A stretch of 64,000 bases of DNA from Rhipicephalus microplus (taxonomy: Eukaryota > Arthropoda > Arachnida > Ixodida > Ixodidae). Positions 51,103 to 62,514 of this stretch are shown in pieces. The notes beneath the pieces were generated by a model. It was not told the origin of the DNA and did not search any database. It saw only the letters and a list, made by a program, of their open reading frames with translations. A program made the position numbers and the translations under genes. The stretch is taken from positions 1,364,001 through 1,428,000 of the forward strand of contig NC_134710.1 in the NCBI RefSeq assembly GCF_043290135.1, given 5' to 3'. Position 1 is the first letter of the stretch; every line of letters starts with the position of its first letter.

Positions 51103-54100
51103 CTACGGGATGCCCGGGTATATGATATGAAAACTACGAATTTCTTTTAAAAACGCTAACAATGATTTGTGACTAAAAAGCGGTTCCCTACCGACGAACA
51201 TTGCAAGGTGTAAAGGTATATGTTGTCGGTAGGGTAATGGAAAGTGTTGTTTTCTTACAGTGTCCAATTGTTTGCACTCAATTAAAATGTGAAGGACTGT
51301 CAATACTTCACCACATCTGTCACACAATGGTGGATCGCCACCGGACAAAAGGTGTGTGTGTGTCGTGTATGTGTCCTATCCTGAGTCTCGTTAGTATTAC
51401 CTCTGTATGACGCGATTTCGATACGGGCAGCCAATGACCAAGGTGTGGCTTAATAATGTGTAGTTTGTTTTGTGTGTGTGTATCCCACTTGCTCTGCCAG
51501 TATACTCTGAGGTTTCGTTTGAGAGACGGCTTAAGATCAAGGGCCGGGATTGATATGGGTGTAGGGGCAGTGCTTTTGTGGACGGATGCAGCGAGCTGAT
51601 CCGCCCTCACATTGGCTTGAATCTCACGGTGCCCTGGCACCCAGCACACTACAACATGTTGTTTGAGTGTGTAGAGTGTGCATAAAATGGAGTAAAGTGA
51701 GACAAGGACTGGGTTTTTGTGTTTTTTAAGAGTGTGCAAAGCCGTTACTACACTGAGGGAGTCTGTATAAATTACTGCTTTTTGTATTTGTAATTGCTTG
51801 ATGTGTTTAGCCGCCACAAGTATCGCATAGGCTTCCGCTGTGAAGATACTTGTGCCTGGATGTAGAGGGCCAGCATCCGAAAAGGATGGGCCGACAGCAG
51901 CGTAGGACACAGAGGAGTTAGACTTGGAGGCATTTGTAAAGAACTCAGGACGTGTGTATTTGTGTTGAAGTTCCAGGAAGTATGTTCGGATATGGGCAAT
52001 AGGCGCATGTTTTGAAACTTCTAGAAAAGACACATCGCAGTCTATAGTCTGCCATTGCCACGGTGGCGGGTATGCTACAGGAGCCATTAAACTGTGTTCT
52101 AGTGAGACTCCAGCTTCCTCAGCTAGACTCTTCAGGCGAATTGAGAAGGGCTGCCTCATCGAAGGCCTGTTTTGAAACAAAATTGAGCTCGACAAATCAT
52201 TAATAGTAGAGTATGAGGGGTGCTTCTTGTCTGCTTTTACCTTAAGGAAATAAACAAAGGACATGTAAGTTCTCTGCAGATGAAGCGACCACTCATTTGA
52301 CTCAACATAAAGGCTTTCTACGGGGCTGGTGCGAAAAGCACCCGTAGAAAGGCGGATGCCCAAATGGTGCACGGGGTCCAGCATCTTCAAAGCACTTTGA
52401 GTCGCAGACTGATAAGCAACGGCCCCATAATCTAAGCGGGTGCGAATGAGGCTTCTATATAGGTTCATGAGACATTGCCTGTCACTACCCCACCTAGTAC
52501 GTGACAACACTTTTAAAATATTCATGGCTTTTAAACATTTTGTTTTTAGATACTTGATGTGCGGTACGAAGGTCAACTTGTTGTCCAAGATTAATCCTAA
52601 GAATTTATGCTCCGTATTAACAGACAGACGTTGACCGTTCAGTCGAATGTCAGGTTCCGAGTGCATGCCTCTCTTTCGAGAAAACAAGACGCACGTGCTT
52701 TTTTGTGGGTTCAGTTGGAATCCGTTTTCCTCTGCCCATTTGGAGAGCTTGTTTAAACCTAAATGAACCTGCCGCTCACACATTGCCAGATTGCAAGACC
52801 TAAAGCCAAGCTGGACGTCATCGACATATGTACAATAAAACATATTGCGAGGGATGGTCAAGCGCAAGGAATTCATTTTTATGAGAAAAAGTGTGCAGCT
52901 AAGTACACCACCTTGTGGCACGCCCGTTTCCTGGACAAATGTTTGGGAAAGAACCGTGCCAACTCGGACACGGAATGTCCGGTTTGACAGGTAACTTTTG
53001 ATTATGTGAAACATTCTTCCGCGCACGCCAAGGTGGGATAGGTCTCTTAGAATTCCAAAACGCCATGTTGTATCATAAGCCTTTTCAATATCGAGGAACA
53101 CGGAGAGAAAATATTGTTTATGGACGAAGGCATCTCTGATCTGTGCCTCGATACGAACAAGGTGGTCTGTCGTGGATCTACTCTCTCGAAACTCGCACTG
53201 AAATGGGTCGAGCAAATTGTTTGTTTCAAGAAAGTATACAAGTCGGCAGTTTATCATTTTTTCAAAGACTTTGCACAAGCAGCTTGTAAGTGCAATAGGC
53301 CTGTAACTCGAAGCTAAAGAAGGGTCCTTGCCCTCTTTCAAAATGGGAATAACAATAGCCTCTTTCCAGGAGGTAGGAATAGTGCCAGAAGACCAAATAG
53401 CATTGTACAAACAAAGTAAGGTTTTTCAGGTTTCGTTTGGTAGGTTTTTTAACATTTCATACATCACACGGTCAGAACCTGGGGCAGAAGTACTGCAGGA
53501 GTTTACAGATGTTTGGAGCTCAGCTAGACTGAAAGCTTGGTTATATGCCTCGTATCTAGTGAATTTGTGTTCGAGTTTTTGCTTTTCTATTCTTGTTCTG
53601 CATTTTTGGAAAGTGTCAGTATAGTGGCACGAGCTGGATACCTGTTCGAAGTGTGCACCGAGGAGGTTTGCCTGATCTTCCAAGGTATCACCCTGAGTAT
53701 TTACGAGGGGAAGTGTGTGTACTTGTTTTCCTGCTATCCTACCGACCATGTTCCAGACTTTAGCCTCTTGTGTGTATGAAATAACCCCTGATAAAAACTT
53801 CTGCCAGCTTTCTCTTCTGGCCTGCCGACGCGTTCTCCTGCCTTGAGACTTTATTTTCTTGAAGGTTTCAAGATTTTCGGCTGTCGGTGAGTTCCGAAGC
53901 AGCCTCCAAGCTCTGTTTTGCTGTTTGCGCGCGTTTCGGCATTCAGAGTTCCACCATGGCACACGTCGTTTTCCAGGGTGTCCATTTGTTTGTGGGATGC
54001 ATTTTGTTGCAGCATCAATCAAAAACGCTGTGAAGTAGTTCACAGCAACATCAATGTTCAAAGTACAGATGTCATTCCAACCTAGACGAGCGATAGTATA

Positions 54101-54818
54101 AAACTGTTCCCAGTCGGCTCTGTTTATTAGCCACTTGGGAACACGTGGTGGGCACTCGGTTACTGTAGTTGTGCTCAGAACTACGGGGAAGTGGTCACTT
54201 CCGTACAGATTACCGACGACATTCCACTGGAGTAGAGCCACAAGAGATGGAGATGCTATGCTTAGGTCTATGGAGGAGTAGGTGTTATTAGCAAGATTAT
54301 AATAGGTTGGTTCTTTTCGATTCAGGAGACGCGCTCGACGAGAGAAGGAACTGTTCGATCAGTCGACCTCGCACGTCATACCGAGAATCACCCCATAGCC
54401 TGCTATGCGCATTAAAGTCTCCAAGGAGAACATAAGGCTCCGGAAGTTTATCAATTAGAGAGTGTAAATCATGTTTTTGTAGCTGATAGCTAGGAGGAAT
54501 GTAAATAGTGCAGATTGTGATCACTTTATCAAAAAGAACTGCTCGAACAGCCACTGCCTCAAGGGATGTTTGGAGTTGTATGTGTGTGCATGCAATTCCT
54601 TGATTCACTATGATGGCAACACCTCCGGATGATGTCATGGCATCAACACAGTCCTTTCGGAAAATAACGTATTTACGAAGAAAATTTGTGTGTTTTGAAT
54701 TAAGGTGTGTTTCTTGTACACGCAGCACTTTTGGCGAGTGTTTGTGTAAGAGTTCTTGGATGTCGTCAAGGTTTCTGAGAAGGCCCCTGACGTTCCATTG
54801 TATAATTTGAGTGTTCAT
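51103..54818 (-). pseudogene. I-type LINE ORF2: APE endonuclease, RT, RNase H, zinc motif
   Basis: The first frame (54818-54297, 173 codons) is the APE endonuclease: QWNVRGL, VQETHL (catalytic Glu) and LLGDFNAHSRLWG. A 1-bp shift near 54300 leads to the next frame (54241-53426), with GSDHFPVVLS and a linker ending LPNET followed by TGA (53423-53425). The same frame continues (to 51320) with SYRPIALTSCLCKVFE, a GVPQGGVLSC block and an intact YVDD (TYVDDVQLG). RNase H follows: FTNAS (usual first Asp reads Asn), FTAEAYAI, YTDSLSV and a VPGHREI...RADQLA tail. After a second frameshift near 51350 comes CDRCGEVLTVLHILIEC, a C-terminal zinc motif. Few lesions, so decay is recent. Confidence 0.92.
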
Positions 54819-54882
54819 GGTGAATGTAAAATAATGCTGTGTGTACGAAAAGCGAGTGGCTGTTTAGACGGGGAGTTTGAGT

Positions 54883-56136
54883 TCACTTAACAGGGCCGTC
54901 ACCAGGCCCTGTTATTTGCTTTTTTGTTTTCTTGGCGCGCTCCAAGGAGCCACGCCGCTCTTTCGGCACCAAGGGTGCCGACGTATCTATTGCCTCCTCG
55001 GAGGCACTGGATGCCCGCACGTGCGGGCTGTTAGTTCGGATTGTAAGCCTCGCCTGGTGAGGGGAGGCCTTGAGGCCCGAAGACTCTGGAGTCTCCGGTC
55101 TCTGTTCGGGAGTAGGCGGTGTAGCCTGGGCTACAGCCGCCTTGGGGGCAGGTGCCACAGCCGACGGCTCGCTCTGCGCGGGCCGAAGGGGTGGCGAGGG
55201 CTGGTGCGGCGGTGCCCCTTGACGCGCCGCATCAGCGTATGTAGGTCCATAGAATGGAGCGACTCTTCGCCGTGCTTCCTTAAACGTAATGTTCTCCTTC
55301 ACCTTCAATGTAATTATTTCTTTTTCTTTTTTCCAGTATGTGCAGGAGCGTGAGTATGCGGCATGGTTTCCTTCGCAGTTTACACAGTGTGGCGGTTGTT
55401 TGCAGTTCTCAGACACGTGGCCTAGGACTCCACATTGTGCACAAGTCTGGCGACCACGACAGGTTTTAGAGCCATGGCCATACTTCTGGCATTGAAAGCA
55501 ACGACGAGGGTTTGGTATATACGGCCTGATAGATGTCTTTGTGTACCCTGTTTGAATGGAATCTGGTAGTTTACTGGATGCAAACGTGAGTATCAAGTGT
55601 TTCGTTGGTATTTCCTTATTATCTCTTCTGATGATAATTCTCTGTACATTATTGACATTTTGGCTCTTCCACCCTTCCAAAAGTTCAGTCTCGGTGAGCT
55701 CAAGTAAGTCTGCATCGGATACCACTGCGCGAGTGACGTTCATGGATCGGTGTGGTGTTACGGTGATCGGTACGTCACCAAACGTTGAGAGGCTGTTTAG
55801 CTTTACAAATTGTGCTTTGTCCCGAATTTCTAGAAGAAGGTCTCCGCTCGCCATTTTGGTTACTTTGTATCCAGCCCCGAGAGTTTCCGTAAGACACCTG
55901 GCAACTACGAAAGGAGATACGGTCCTGGCTTGCTTTCCGGTTTTTTCGCAGTGAATGACGTGGAAGTGGGGAAAAGTTTCTATTGGCTGGTTGAAGAGAT
56001 TTATGTCGTCGGTGCGTACCCGCTTTAGGCTGGTACGATCAGGTAGTAGAGGGAATGCGCCATGCATGCCGGTCTTATGTTTGTTCAGCAGCGTTGGCGG
56101 CCACCCACCACGGAGCCCAACAAGGGGACGCTGCAA
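54883..56136 (-). CDS. I-type LINE ORF1 (gag-like, three CCHC-type knuckles), intact
   Basis: A 417-codon uninterrupted frame starting MQRPLVGLRGG. Residues about 50-200 form an RRM-like/charged region (DLLEIRDKAQFVKLNSL, TVTPHRSMNVTRAVV). Three zinc knuckles follow at about 214-265: CFQCQKYGHGSKTC, CAQCGVLGHVSENC and CVNCEGNHAAYSRSC. The C-terminus is rich in Pro/Ala/Ser. ORF1 proteins of I-type LINEs bind the element RNA and form the RNP. The stop lies 64 bp before ORF2. This is the only full-length ORF of this element still open, so it could be expressed. Confidence 0.9.
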   Translation of the reverse strand: MQRPLVGLRGGWPPTLLNKHKTGMHGAFPLLPDRTSLKRVRTDDINLFNQPIETFPHFHVIHCEKTGKQARTVSPFVVARCLTETLGAGYKVTKMASGDLLLEIRDKAQFVKLNSLSTFGDVPITVTPHRSMNVTRAVVSDADLLELTETELLEGWKSQNVNNVQRIIIRRDNKEIPTKHLILTFASSKLPDSIQTGYTKTSIRPYIPNPRRCFQCQKYGHGSKTCRGRQTCAQCGVLGHVSENCKQPPHCVNCEGNHAAYSRSCTYWKKEKEIITLKVKENITFKEARRRVAPFYGPTYADAARQGAPPHQPSPPLRPAQSEPSAVAPAPKAAVAQATPPTPEQRPETPESSGLKASPHQARLTIRTNSPHVRASSASEEAIDTSAPLVPKERRGSLERAKKTKKQITGPGDGPVK

Positions 56137-56616
56137 GTTTACAGGTGCTGAAAGCTTGCAGACGTCAGCCGTACAACACTGCCATAACCCAATGCGCCTA
56201 GACCAAGGTAGGCTATTTGCACAGGGTTAACCCTTGCCGCCAGGAAAATTGGAAGTAAACAGAAGAGAGTAGAGGACAGGACAAATAGATAGTGAGAGAT
56301 AAAGACGAAGATATAGGCAGAGAGAGATAGGAAAAGGTGACTGCCGATTTCCCCTGGGTGGGTCAGCCCAGGGGTACCGTCTACGTGAAGCCGGGGCCAA
56401 AGAGGTGTGTTGCCTCTGCCAGGGGGCCTTAAAGGTCCAATCACCCAGCATCAGTTCAACCCCCAGGATCCCCTTTTCCCCGGACACGGCAAAGCCACGC
56501 ACGGCTAGGCGTGGGAGGGAGTCAAAACTCCCCCGTTAGCTCGGGTCCGTGGTGTCGCTACACACCAAACGCCTACTTGCGCAGGCGCCCCTGCGGGAGA
56601 AGCCAGCCGCAACCAG

Positions 56617-57012
56617 CCTCAAAAACTGTCATCCATCATGTACTGGCACAACTTTAACCATGTGGACCGGATACGTGTTGTCACAATGTCTCTTTTCATA
56701 ATTCAAGTAAGCAGATTTGTAGGACAGGAGGTCTTTACTGGCACGAGGGCTGTACATACAGCATGAATATGTAGTAATAGATTAAAAGTACACTAAAAAA
56801 ACAATCACTTGGTTTAAACTGATAAACTGTACTCTGAGAACTCCTGCCTTAAGTTTGACTGTACTAAGTTCATTATTAGCAGTGAAAATCCAGGTAGAAG
56901 TTTCATATTTAAATTTCATACCAAAATATCTGCACGTGATGTAACGAATTTCCAAATGTATTTTTCATATTTTCGGGACATTGGCTGGATGAAATTTCCT
57001 GAAACTTCGTAT
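56617..57012. other. No gene recognised; spacer between LINE and gypsy
   Basis: Continues the pre-insertion block from before 50748. AT-rich in its second half. Ends at the TSD (GTAT) of the next element. Confidence 0.4.
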
Positions 57013-57190
57013 TGCCGCGCCCGAAACAAAGAATGAAGACGATGTGCGCGCCAACAGCCTCGTGAAAAGGGGGACTGAAGAAGACGACGTGCTTTTGTTT
57101 AGGTCGCCTGCTCTTGGCTCCTGCATAAAAACACACGCCGAGGTTCTTGGACTCAACGTCTCGGTGCACTGCTTACGTTGAACCGCGACA
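57013..57190 (+). repeat. 5' LTR of second gypsy element
   Basis: Starts TGCCGCGCCCG and ends CCGCGACA, 178 bp. It contains CATAAAAACACACGCC, a TATA-like or polyadenylation-like stretch, near 57124. The 14 bases CTGCTTACGTTGAA near its end are missing in the 3' LTR. Confidence 0.85.
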
Positions 57191-57377
57191 CTGGTGGAGG
57201 TGCTGGGTTGCAAGCCTGCCGATGCTCAACACCCCATCTGGGAGCCGTTCATCAAGTCCCGACACGCAGCCACCTGTTACGACACCAGTGCACAGCTTCA
57301 GTCGGCGGTTGCTAAGCCTATCTCCTGAGCTGACCTCCTTCGACGAACATTCTACCAGGCATTACGTACCTCTACCA

Positions 57378-58727
57378 ATGGCCTCCGCTAGCCAGCCACA
57401 GTTGGTCCAAGGGATACAAGGCAGCCCCGTTTCGAATCCAGCCCAGGTAACACTTCTTCAGCCACTTGTGCCTGATCGCTTCAGTGGTGCCCCACACGAA
57501 GATGTTGAAGATTGGCTTGAGCATTACGAACGCGTTGCCGACATCAACCAGTGGAATGCTCAAGAGAAGCTCGCCCGCATGTATTTCACTCTCGATGACG
57601 GCGCTCACACGTGGCTTGAGAATCGAGAAGGCCGTATATCCACATGGGATGACTTTCGTCAGCAGCTGATTGACACCTTTGCTAGCGTCGACCGTCGAGA
57701 GCGGGCTCAGCAGTTGCTCGAGTTAAGGCTTCAAAAACCTAACGAAACTGTGGCAATGTTTGCTGAAGACGTAACGCGCCTCTGTCGTCGGGCTGATCCC
57801 AACATCTCCGAGGAGAAGAAGTTGCGCTATCTTATGCGCGGTGTGAAAGAACAACTGTTCGCTGGACTTGTGCGCAATGCCCCAACTACCGTGGCCGATT
57901 TTATAAGAGAAGCCACTGCCATTGAGCGTGCTCTGCACCAAAGATCGAGGCAATATGATCGCTCGTCCACTACCACCCCAATCAACGCCGCTTCAGTGAC
58001 TCTGGACAATCGGGGCTCCCTACGTGACCTTATCAGAGATACTGTCGGCAAAGAAATTCAGAAGCTTTGGACTCCTCCAGTGGATACACCAGTGACCGCC
58101 GTTGCCGCAGTCGTTCGTGACGAACTTAGGCACGCTTTTTCAGCAGCTGATCTTGGTCGCGATCAGCGTCAACTGAGTTACGCCGACGCTGTCCGCCGAC
58201 CACCACCCGTCCCGCCTATTACATCATACTACCAGCCACCTACAGCCGCACCTTCGTCGGAACCATTGCAGGAGGCTTTCAGACGTCAGCCCATGTCTCC
58301 GATGTCTCCATGCCACCAGCCACCACTTGCCACGCTTTACTCACCACCACGAGAGGACATAAGACGCCCACAATTTCACAGAACGGACGCTTGGCGCACC
58401 GTCGATCGGCGCCCTCTCTGCTTCAACTGTGGTGGTGCCGGCCATATAGCTCGCTATTGTTGGTACCGCGACAGATCGCTTCGCCCGTCTTGGCCAGGGT
58501 ACGACGGTCGCCATGCCAATGACGACTACATTGTTCGCCATGACGAACCTGGTTTTCGAGGACCTTCAACAACGTGGTCTCCCTATCACGAGTCGCCTCC
58601 TCATCGCCAGCCCAATTCCGCCCACAGGTCACGCTCTCCATCCCCTGCTCAGACATCATCACCGAATCGACGTACTTTTGCTGACCTTCGGGGAACAAGG
58701 TCGCCCAGCCCTTACCGGGGAAACTAA
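57378..58727 (+). CDS. gag polyprotein of second gypsy element
   Basis: I start it at MASASQPQLV because the upstream 77 codons lie across the LTR and leader; 449 codons. Residues about 25-200 form a Retrotrans_gag-type capsid: PDRFSGAPHEDVEDWLEHYERVA, then AHTWLENR, WDDFRQQLIDTF and a LRLQKPNETVAMFAEDVTRLCR block. One CCHC zinc knuckle (CFNCGGAGHIARYC) lies near residue 350, and an Arg/Ser/Pro-rich tail follows. Gag assembles particles and packages the RNA. pol starts 80 bp after the stop in another frame, so pol expression would need frameshifting. Intact. Confidence 0.92.
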   Translation: MASASQPQLVQGIQGSPVSNPAQVTLLQPLVPDRFSGAPHEDVEDWLEHYERVADINQWNAQEKLARMYFTLDDGAHTWLENREGRISTWDDFRQQLIDTFASVDRRERAQQLLELRLQKPNETVAMFAEDVTRLCRRADPNISEEKKLRYLMRGVKEQLFAGLVRNAPTTVADFIREATAIERALHQRSRQYDRSSTTTPINAASVTLDNRGSLRDLIRDTVGKEIQKLWTPPVDTPVTAVAAVVRDELRHAFSAADLGRDQRQLSYADAVRRPPPVPPITSYYQPPTAAPSSEPLQEAFRRQPMSPMSPCHQPPLATLYSPPREDIRRPQFHRTDAWRTVDRRPLCFNCGGAGHIARYCWYRDRSLRPSWPGYDGRHANDDYIVRHDEPGFRGPSTTWSPYHESPPHRQPNSAHRSRSPSPAQTSSPNRRTFADLRGTRSPSPYRGN

Positions 58728-58807
58728 AGGCAGCGACCTCTCGGGGTAAGGTCGCAGCTCGACCACAAGATGATAAAAAGTCCCCAATACTGCCGCGACA
58801 GAATGAC

Positions 58808-61800
58808 TTGACGCCGACGAATGTTAACAACGGCGAAATGGTGAGCGCCGACCTTAATGTAATTATTGACGGAGAGCAAGTGACGGCCTTAGTCGATACG
58901 GGTGCTGATTTTTCCATAATAAGTCGCAAGCTGGCTGATCATCTTAGAAAAGTAAGAACGCAATGGACAGGACCACATATAAGAACAGCGGGTGGTCAAT
59001 TGCTGCTCCCTACTGAAAGATGCACAGCAAGAATCAGCATAGGAGATTCTTCTTTCGTCGCGACTTTCATTGTTCTCCCAGAGTGCTGCAAAGATTTAAT
59101 TATAGGAATGGACTTTCTCAGGGAACATGGCGCAATAATCAACATCCCGGACCGCGTGGTTTCATTTTACGAGAGTGCTCGTCTGACTGATCCTACATCA
59201 CCAGAGCACAAATCCTTTCGTCTCAAAGACCACAATATAGTCGTGCCGCCTCGATCATGTATCCTCGTTTCAGTAGCATGTGACGTGCCGTTCGACGGTG
59301 AAGGAGTCGCCGACCAACTAACCTCGCTGCTTTTCACTCACGGGATTTCCGTAGCACGAGGAATAGTCAATGTCACCGACGGCCGAACGAACTTGCTGTT
59401 GACCAATTTCACCTCCGAGCGACGGCATCTTCCAAAAGGCACAACGTTGGCACATTTCGACGAGATCGCAGATGTTCATGACTGCTTTTCAGCACTCGAA
59501 GCAACACCTGCACAAGACCCCCGTGACCTAGCACCTAACCTTGACGTCAGCCCTACTTTAACTCAGCAACAGCGGGAACGCCTGCTTGTGCTGCTAGACG
59601 AGTTCCACGACTGTTTTGCCTCGACCTCGAAAATTGGCCGGACGTCCTTGACCAAGCACCGAATCATCACAGAGGACACGGCTAGACCAATCCATCAAAA
59701 TCCGTACCGTGTGGCTCCAAAAGAGCGAGAAGCGATAGAACAGCAGGTAACAAAAATGCTTGAAGACGACGTCATTCAACCGTCGAAAAGCCCCTGGGCA
59801 TCACCTGTTGTTCTAGTGAAAAAGAAGGACGGCAGCCTGCGTTTCTGTGTGGACTACCGAAAGCTAAATCAGGTTACAAAAAAGGACGTGTACCCGCTTC
59901 CCCGTATAGATGATTCGATTGACAGGCTTCGAAACGCACATTACTTCTCTTCCAGGGACTTAAAGAGTGAATATTGGCAAATTGAAGTAGACCCCAGGGA
60001 TCGTGAAAAAACCGCTTTCGTGACGCCAGATGGACTGTACGAATTTAAGGTTTTACCATTTGGCTTGTGCTCCGCTCCTGCTACTTTCCAGCGTCTCATG
60101 GATACCGTTCTCTCTGGCCTTAAATGGAGAACCTGCCTAGTATACCTTGACTACGTCATTGTGTTTTCTACAACGTTTGACGAACACCTTGAACGATTGC
60201 AAATGGTCTTGCAGGCCATACCTGACGCTCAAGCCAGAGAAATGTCACTTCTGCTTTGAGGAACTGCAGTTTCTTGGCCATGTCGTCAGTTATGCAGGAA
60301 TTCGTCCAGATCCCGAAAAAGTTGCCGCCGTCGCACAGTTTCCAACATCATCAGATAAAAATGCAGTGAGGCGTTTTCTGGGTCTCTGTGCATATTATCG
60401 GCGATTTATTCCAGATTTTGCGCGCATTGCGTCACCTTTAACTCGTCTCACGAGGGATGACGTTGCATTTGTTTGGGGCGACGAACAGGAAGATGCTTTC
60501 AATGATTTGCGGCAACGTCTACAGACGACCCCCGTGCTTGCCAATTTTGATGACACAGCCCCTACAGTGCTCCATACTGACGCCAGCAATGTTGGCCTCG
60601 GAGCTGTGCTTATGCAGCGCCAGGATGACGAGGAAAGAGTGATCGCTTACGCAAGCAGAACTCTGTCACGCACAGAAGCAAATTACTCGACCACTGAAAA
60701 GGAATGCCTCGCCGTAGTGTGGGCAGTTATGAAATTTCGCCCATACCTGTACGGCCGCCCATTCAAGGTTATCAGTGACCACCATTCGTTGTGTTGGTTA
60801 ACAAGTCTGAAAGATCCTTCCGGGCGATTGGCACGCTGGAGCCTTAGACTACAGGAGTTTGATATAACGATGGTGTATAAGTCGGGAAAACGACACACGG
60901 ACGCCGACTGCCTATCTCGATCACCAATAGAGTCGGCTGCTGCTTTTGATGAAGAGACAGCGTTCCTCGGAATCCTCGACATGTCAACCATCGCAGATCA
61001 CCAGCATGATGATCCTGAGCTACTTGGCTTGATTAATTATTTAGAAGGACGAAGCCAGAATGCACCCACAGCCTTTACAAGAGGACTATCGTCGTTCTGT
61101 CTGCGAAACAATGTCCTTCACAAAATGAACTTCTCGTCAGACGGGTCCACCTACCTGCTTGTCGTCCCTACCACTCTTCGTTCTGAGGTGTTGCAAGCGT
61201 GCCACAACGAGGTAACATCTGGACATTTAGGCTACACGCGCACACTGAGCAGAGTTCGAGGGAGATATTACTGGCCTAGACTCACCGCTACCGTGAAGCA
61301 TCATGTTCGGACCTGCCTCAATTGCCAGCGGCGCAAGTCACCTCCAACGAAACGAGCCGGTTTGCTACACCCTGTCCAGATCCCGACAACGCCATTTGAC
61401 CAGATCGGAATGGACCTTTTGGGCCCACTTCCCACCTCTAGTGGTGGTAACCGCTGGGTTATAGTGGCGACCGACTACCTCACTCGCTACGCCGAGACAA
61501 AAGCCATCCAGAGAGGCACAGCAGAGGAGGTAGCTCGGTTCTTCATAGAGAACATTGTGCTGAGACACGGTGCGCCATCGATCGTTATAACAGATCGCGG
61601 AACCGCATTCACGGCCGCGCTTTTAGATCATGTGTTGGTGCTCAGCGGTACTATTCATCGCAAGTCGACAGCTTACCATCCACAAACCAACGGGTTGACC
61701 GAGCGACTTAACAAAACTCTGGAAGACATGCTTTCAATGTATGTGGACTTCGAACACAAAAACTGGGACGAGATTCTCCCTTACATAACGTTCGCATACA

Positions 61801-62249
61801 ATACTGCGAAACAAGAAACCACACGGATGACCCCATTCAGCCTTGTTTACGGACGAGAAGTAAGAACGATGTTAGACGCGATGCTGCCACACGAATGCGA
61901 TGACAACGAAACGAGTGCTGACGCGTTTACTCAACGCGCAGAGGAAGCCAGGCAGCTCGCACGTCTGCGAATATACCAACAGCAAGAGTACGATGCAGGC
62001 CGCTATAACCAACGTCATACCCCTGTAACGTATGGAACCGGGGACAAGGTATGGGTGTGGACACCTGTACGAAGACGGGGGCTATCCGAAAAATTGCTCA
62101 GAAGGTACTTCGGACCTTATCGAGTGCTGCGACGACTAAGTGACGTTACCTATGAAGTCGTCCTGGATAGCTCAAACTGTTCAAGGCGTCGCCAGCACCG
62201 ACCTGAGCTTGTGCACGTAGTGCGCATTAAACCATACGTCAGCGAGTGA
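58808..62249 (+). pseudogene. pol of second gypsy element: protease, RT, RNase H, integrase (one frameshift)
   Basis: Protease has an intact VDTGADFSIIS. RT: FCVDYRKLNQVTKKDVYPLPRID, a SSRDLKSEYWQI block, LPFGLCSAPATFQRLM, and YLDYVIVFS where YLDDVIVFS is expected (Asp codon GAC to TAC at 60152-60154). A +1 shift at about 60217-60230 joins the second frame (60147-62249, 700 codons): connection domain, RNase H (HTDASNVGLGAVL, STTEKECLAVVWA, SDHHSLCWL, HTDADCLSRS), integrase zinc part (HLGYTRTLSRVRGRYYWP...CLNCQ) and all three catalytic positions, GMDLLGPLP (Asp), ITDRGTAF (Asp) and TNGLTERLNKTLEDML (Glu). A C-terminal GPYRVLRRLS/VVRIKPY chromo-like part follows. Only two visible lesions in 3.4 kb. 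Confidence 0.93.
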
Positions 62250-62345
62250 CTCTGCGAGGCTCCGTCGCTTCTACAAAGTGACTTTTTGCGCAAATTACTG
62301 TCTCAGCTATAGCATCGGGGCGATGCTTTTTCAAGGGGAGGCAAA

Positions 62346-62510
62346 TGCCGCGCCCGAAACAAAGAACGAAGACGATGTGCACGCCAACAGCCTCGTGAAA
62401 AGGGGGACTCAAGAAGACTACGTGCTTTTGTTTTGGTCGCCTGCTCTTGGCTCCTGCATAAAAACACACGCCGTCGGTTCTCGGACTCAACGTCTCGGTG
62501 CACCGAGACA
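62346..62510 (+). repeat. 3' LTR of second gypsy element (14-bp deletion)
   Basis: TGCCGCGCCCG to CCGAGACA, following the polypurine tract and followed by GTAT. Compared with the 5' LTR it lacks 14 bases after CTCGGTGCA and has a few substitutions. The deletion was made after, or during, insertion. Confidence 0.85.
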
Positions 62511-62514
62511 GTAT

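Larger units (their letters stand above)
50748..56598 (-). mobile_element. Full-length I-type LINE with 18-bp TSD
   Basis: A perfect 18-bp repeat, GAAGCCAGCCGCAACCAG, flanks the element (50730-50747 and 56599-56616). On the minus strand it has a GC-rich 5' UTR (56598-56137), ORF1 (56136-54883), ORF2 with APE, RT and RNase H (54818-51103), a 3' UTR and an (ATC)n tail (50748-50762). At 5.85 kb it is not 5'-truncated. The perfect TSD implies a fairly recent insertion, although ORF2 is already broken. Confidence 0.95.
57009..62514 (+). mobile_element. Ty3/gypsy LTR retrotransposon, well preserved
   Basis: A 4-bp TSD (GTAT at 57009-57012 and 62511-62514) encloses two short LTRs. A TGG-starting primer-binding region (TGGTGGAGGTGCTGGG, from 57193) follows the 5' LTR, and a polypurine tract (AAGGGGAGGCAA, 62334-62345) precedes the 3' LTR. 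gag and pol are nearly open, with one frameshift in pol and one catalytic substitution. By eye the LTRs differ at only about 6-9 positions plus one 14-bp gap, so it is younger than the element at 32.4 kb. Confidence 0.93.
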
